This document shows positions 5,205-6,109 of a stretch of DNA of 6,109 bases, piece after piece. The stretch is from the NCBI GenBank assembly GCA_025350385.1, contig JANXXZ010000280.1:1-6109 (forward strand), given 5' to 3'. This DNA comes from Bacteroidales bacterium (lineage in GTDB: Bacteria; Bacteroidota; Bacteroidia; Bacteroidales; UBA4417). The position numbers were made by a program, and so were the translations under genes. The notes beneath the pieces are model-generated. The model had not been told where the DNA came from, ran no database searches, and was given only the letters and a program-made list of their open reading frames with translations. Position 1 is the first letter of the stretch. Every line of letters begins with the position of its first letter.

Positions 5205-6109
5205 TCAGATTAAAATTATTTTTCGATAGGCAATAGCTCGATTATCTATGAATACACTCAAATAATAAACTCCTGGAGCATGACCTGTCAGATTGATGGA
5301 GTTTGATGCATCCTGAGCTGATTGTCGTAATATAAGTCGCCCCTGTTGATCAATAACCTCAATCCATGCAATGCCATCCTTCTTTTCAAAGTTCATATTC
5401 ACTATGCCGTTTGTGGGATTTGGGTAAACGGAAATGTTATCCCTGCATTCTTCCTGAACGCCTAAAGGCCCATCGATATACTTGCAAAGCTGGTAATCAG
5501 CAAAATAAGCATATGCAGCCTTATAGTAAAGTTCATTCTTAAACGGAACCCAGGCTTCCCAGGGATAAAACGGGTATTGTCCCCAAGTATCCGGCGGAGT
5601 GGGGCAAACAGTTCCAGTAGCAGTTCCGTCAGATGCAAATAGTTGCTCCTGCCCTGATATCGTATCATATCCGGTCATTATCAACCTGTTCTTAAAAGAA
5701 AACAGCTTATCCGGAAACAATCCGATAGGGAAGGCCGTAACTTTTACTGTTCCTTCTGTTGTTCCATCAGTAACCCATAACTGTTCTGTTTTTGAGAGGG
5801 AATCGTAACCAGTCATATATAACTTGTCCTTGTGAACAGCCATTGACTTTGGCCTGAAACCCGCGGGTTGTCTGATTGTATAATCTGTCTTAATGATTTT
5901 AGTACCTGCTGTTGTTCCATCGGTGGACCACAACTGGAAAAAGGCGCCCTTTTCCATGCCCATGAAATAAAGTTTAGAATCAAAGAGGGTAAACGTGCTA
6001 GGCTGAAGGCCCCAGCTCCCGGGCATATTGTAGCTGGTAACCTCTATGGTTCCTTCAGTGGTTCCGTCAGTAACCCATAACTGAATTCCGTTCACTCCAT
6101 CATCCGCTG
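5205..6109 (-). CDS. ELWxxDGT-type repeat protein with T9SS sorting domain, N-terminus beyond window
   Basis: The frame is open to the right edge (300 complete codons plus stop), so the N-terminus and signal peptide lie beyond 6109. The first visible residues, ADDGVNG, are the middle of a repeat. A GTG at 6095 falls inside that repeat and is not the true start. Four repeats are visible (numbering from the first complete codon): QLWVTDGT at 9-16, QLWSTDGT at 58-65, QLWVTDGT at 109-116 and QLFASDGT at 155-162, about 50 residues apart. A fifth, decayed copy may lie near 203-212 (FADYQLCKYIDG). Residues 223-300 are a T9SS type A sorting domain (ISVYPNPTNG, VIDQQGRLIL, HAPGVYYLSV). The product is the same type as gene 2, but every visible motif has Gln where the family name has Glu. 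Its TGA stop overlaps an ATG at 5205 (TGATG), but gene 4 more likely starts at 5157. Secreted or surface-attached; ligand unknown. Confidence 0.92.
   Translation of the reverse strand, partial: ADDGVNGIQLWVTDGTTEGTIEVTSYNMPGSWGLQPSTFTLFDSKLYFMGMEKGAFFQLWSTDGTTAGTKIIKTDYTIRQPAGFRPKSMAVHKDKLYMTGYDSLSKTEQLWVTDGTTEGTVKVTAFPIGLFPDKLFSFKNRLIMTGYDTISGQEQLFASDGTATGTVCPTPPDTWGQYPFYPWEAWVPFKNELYYKAAYAYFADYQLCKYIDGPLGVQEECRDNISVYPNPTNGIVNMNFEKKDGIAWIEVIDQQGRLILRQSAQDASNSINLTGHAPGVYYLSVFIDNRAIAYRKIILI
5208..5441 (-). other. T9SS type A C-terminal sorting domain (gene 5)
   Basis: About 78 C-terminal residues with VYPNPTNG, WIEVIDQQGRL, HAPGVYYLSV and a final basic-hydrophobic strand (RKIILI). The order and spacing of these blocks match those in gene 2, although the sequences differ elsewhere. 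Confidence 0.9.
5622..6083 (-). repeat. Four QLWxxDGT repeats (gene 5, visible part of array)
   Basis: The motifs are spaced 49, 51 and 46 residues apart. Repeats 1 and 3 are the closest pair (QLWVTDGTTEGT in both). Repeats 3 and 4 share the preceding MTGYD segment. The array continues past the right edge. Confidence 0.85.

Noticed and set aside
6093..6095. GTG as start codon of gene 5
   Set aside because: It lies inside a DDGVNG repeat segment and the frame stays open to the right edge, so the gene begins outside the window.

Overview
The window looks like a piece of a Bacteroidota chromosome, AT-rich to moderate in GC. Evidence for this is two C-terminal type IX secretion (T9SS) type A sorting domains, ELWxxDGT-repeat proteins, lipoproteins with a FISUMP (Fibrobacter succinogenes major paralogous) domain, signal peptides ending in A-Q, and almost no Shine-Dalgarno sequences. 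I cannot name the genus. No RNA gene, CRISPR array, insertion sequence or phage gene is visible.

All five genes lie on the minus strand, so the order of transcription runs from the right edge to the left. They are: (5) an ELWxxDGT-repeat protein with a T9SS sorting domain, whose N-terminus lies beyond position 6109; (4) a FISUMP lipoprotein; (3) a second, paralogous FISUMP lipoprotein; (2) a complete 556-residue ELWxxDGT-repeat protein with a T9SS sorting domain; and (1) a long protein of YCF48/BNR-like Asp-box repeats with a signal peptide, whose C-terminus lies beyond position 1. The gaps are 47, 48, 137 and 23 bases. Genes 5-4-3 and genes 2-1 therefore look like two closely spaced groups, with the 137-base gap the most likely place for a separate promoter. 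No stretch of 300 bases lacks a gene.

Every product is predicted to leave the cytoplasm: two or three by Sec then T9SS, two as lipoproteins. Three are built from tandem repeats of beta-propeller type. The likely joint theme is a set of surface-displayed or secreted proteins. None carries a recognisable catalytic site, so substrate or partner cannot be read from the sequence. The points most worth a second look are the near-strict 41-residue period of gene 1, the offset repeat register of gene 2 (suggesting propeller closure), the Glu-to-Gln change in all repeats of gene 5, a 300-base-offset DNA repeat inside gene 5, and short motifs shared between leaders of non-homologous genes.
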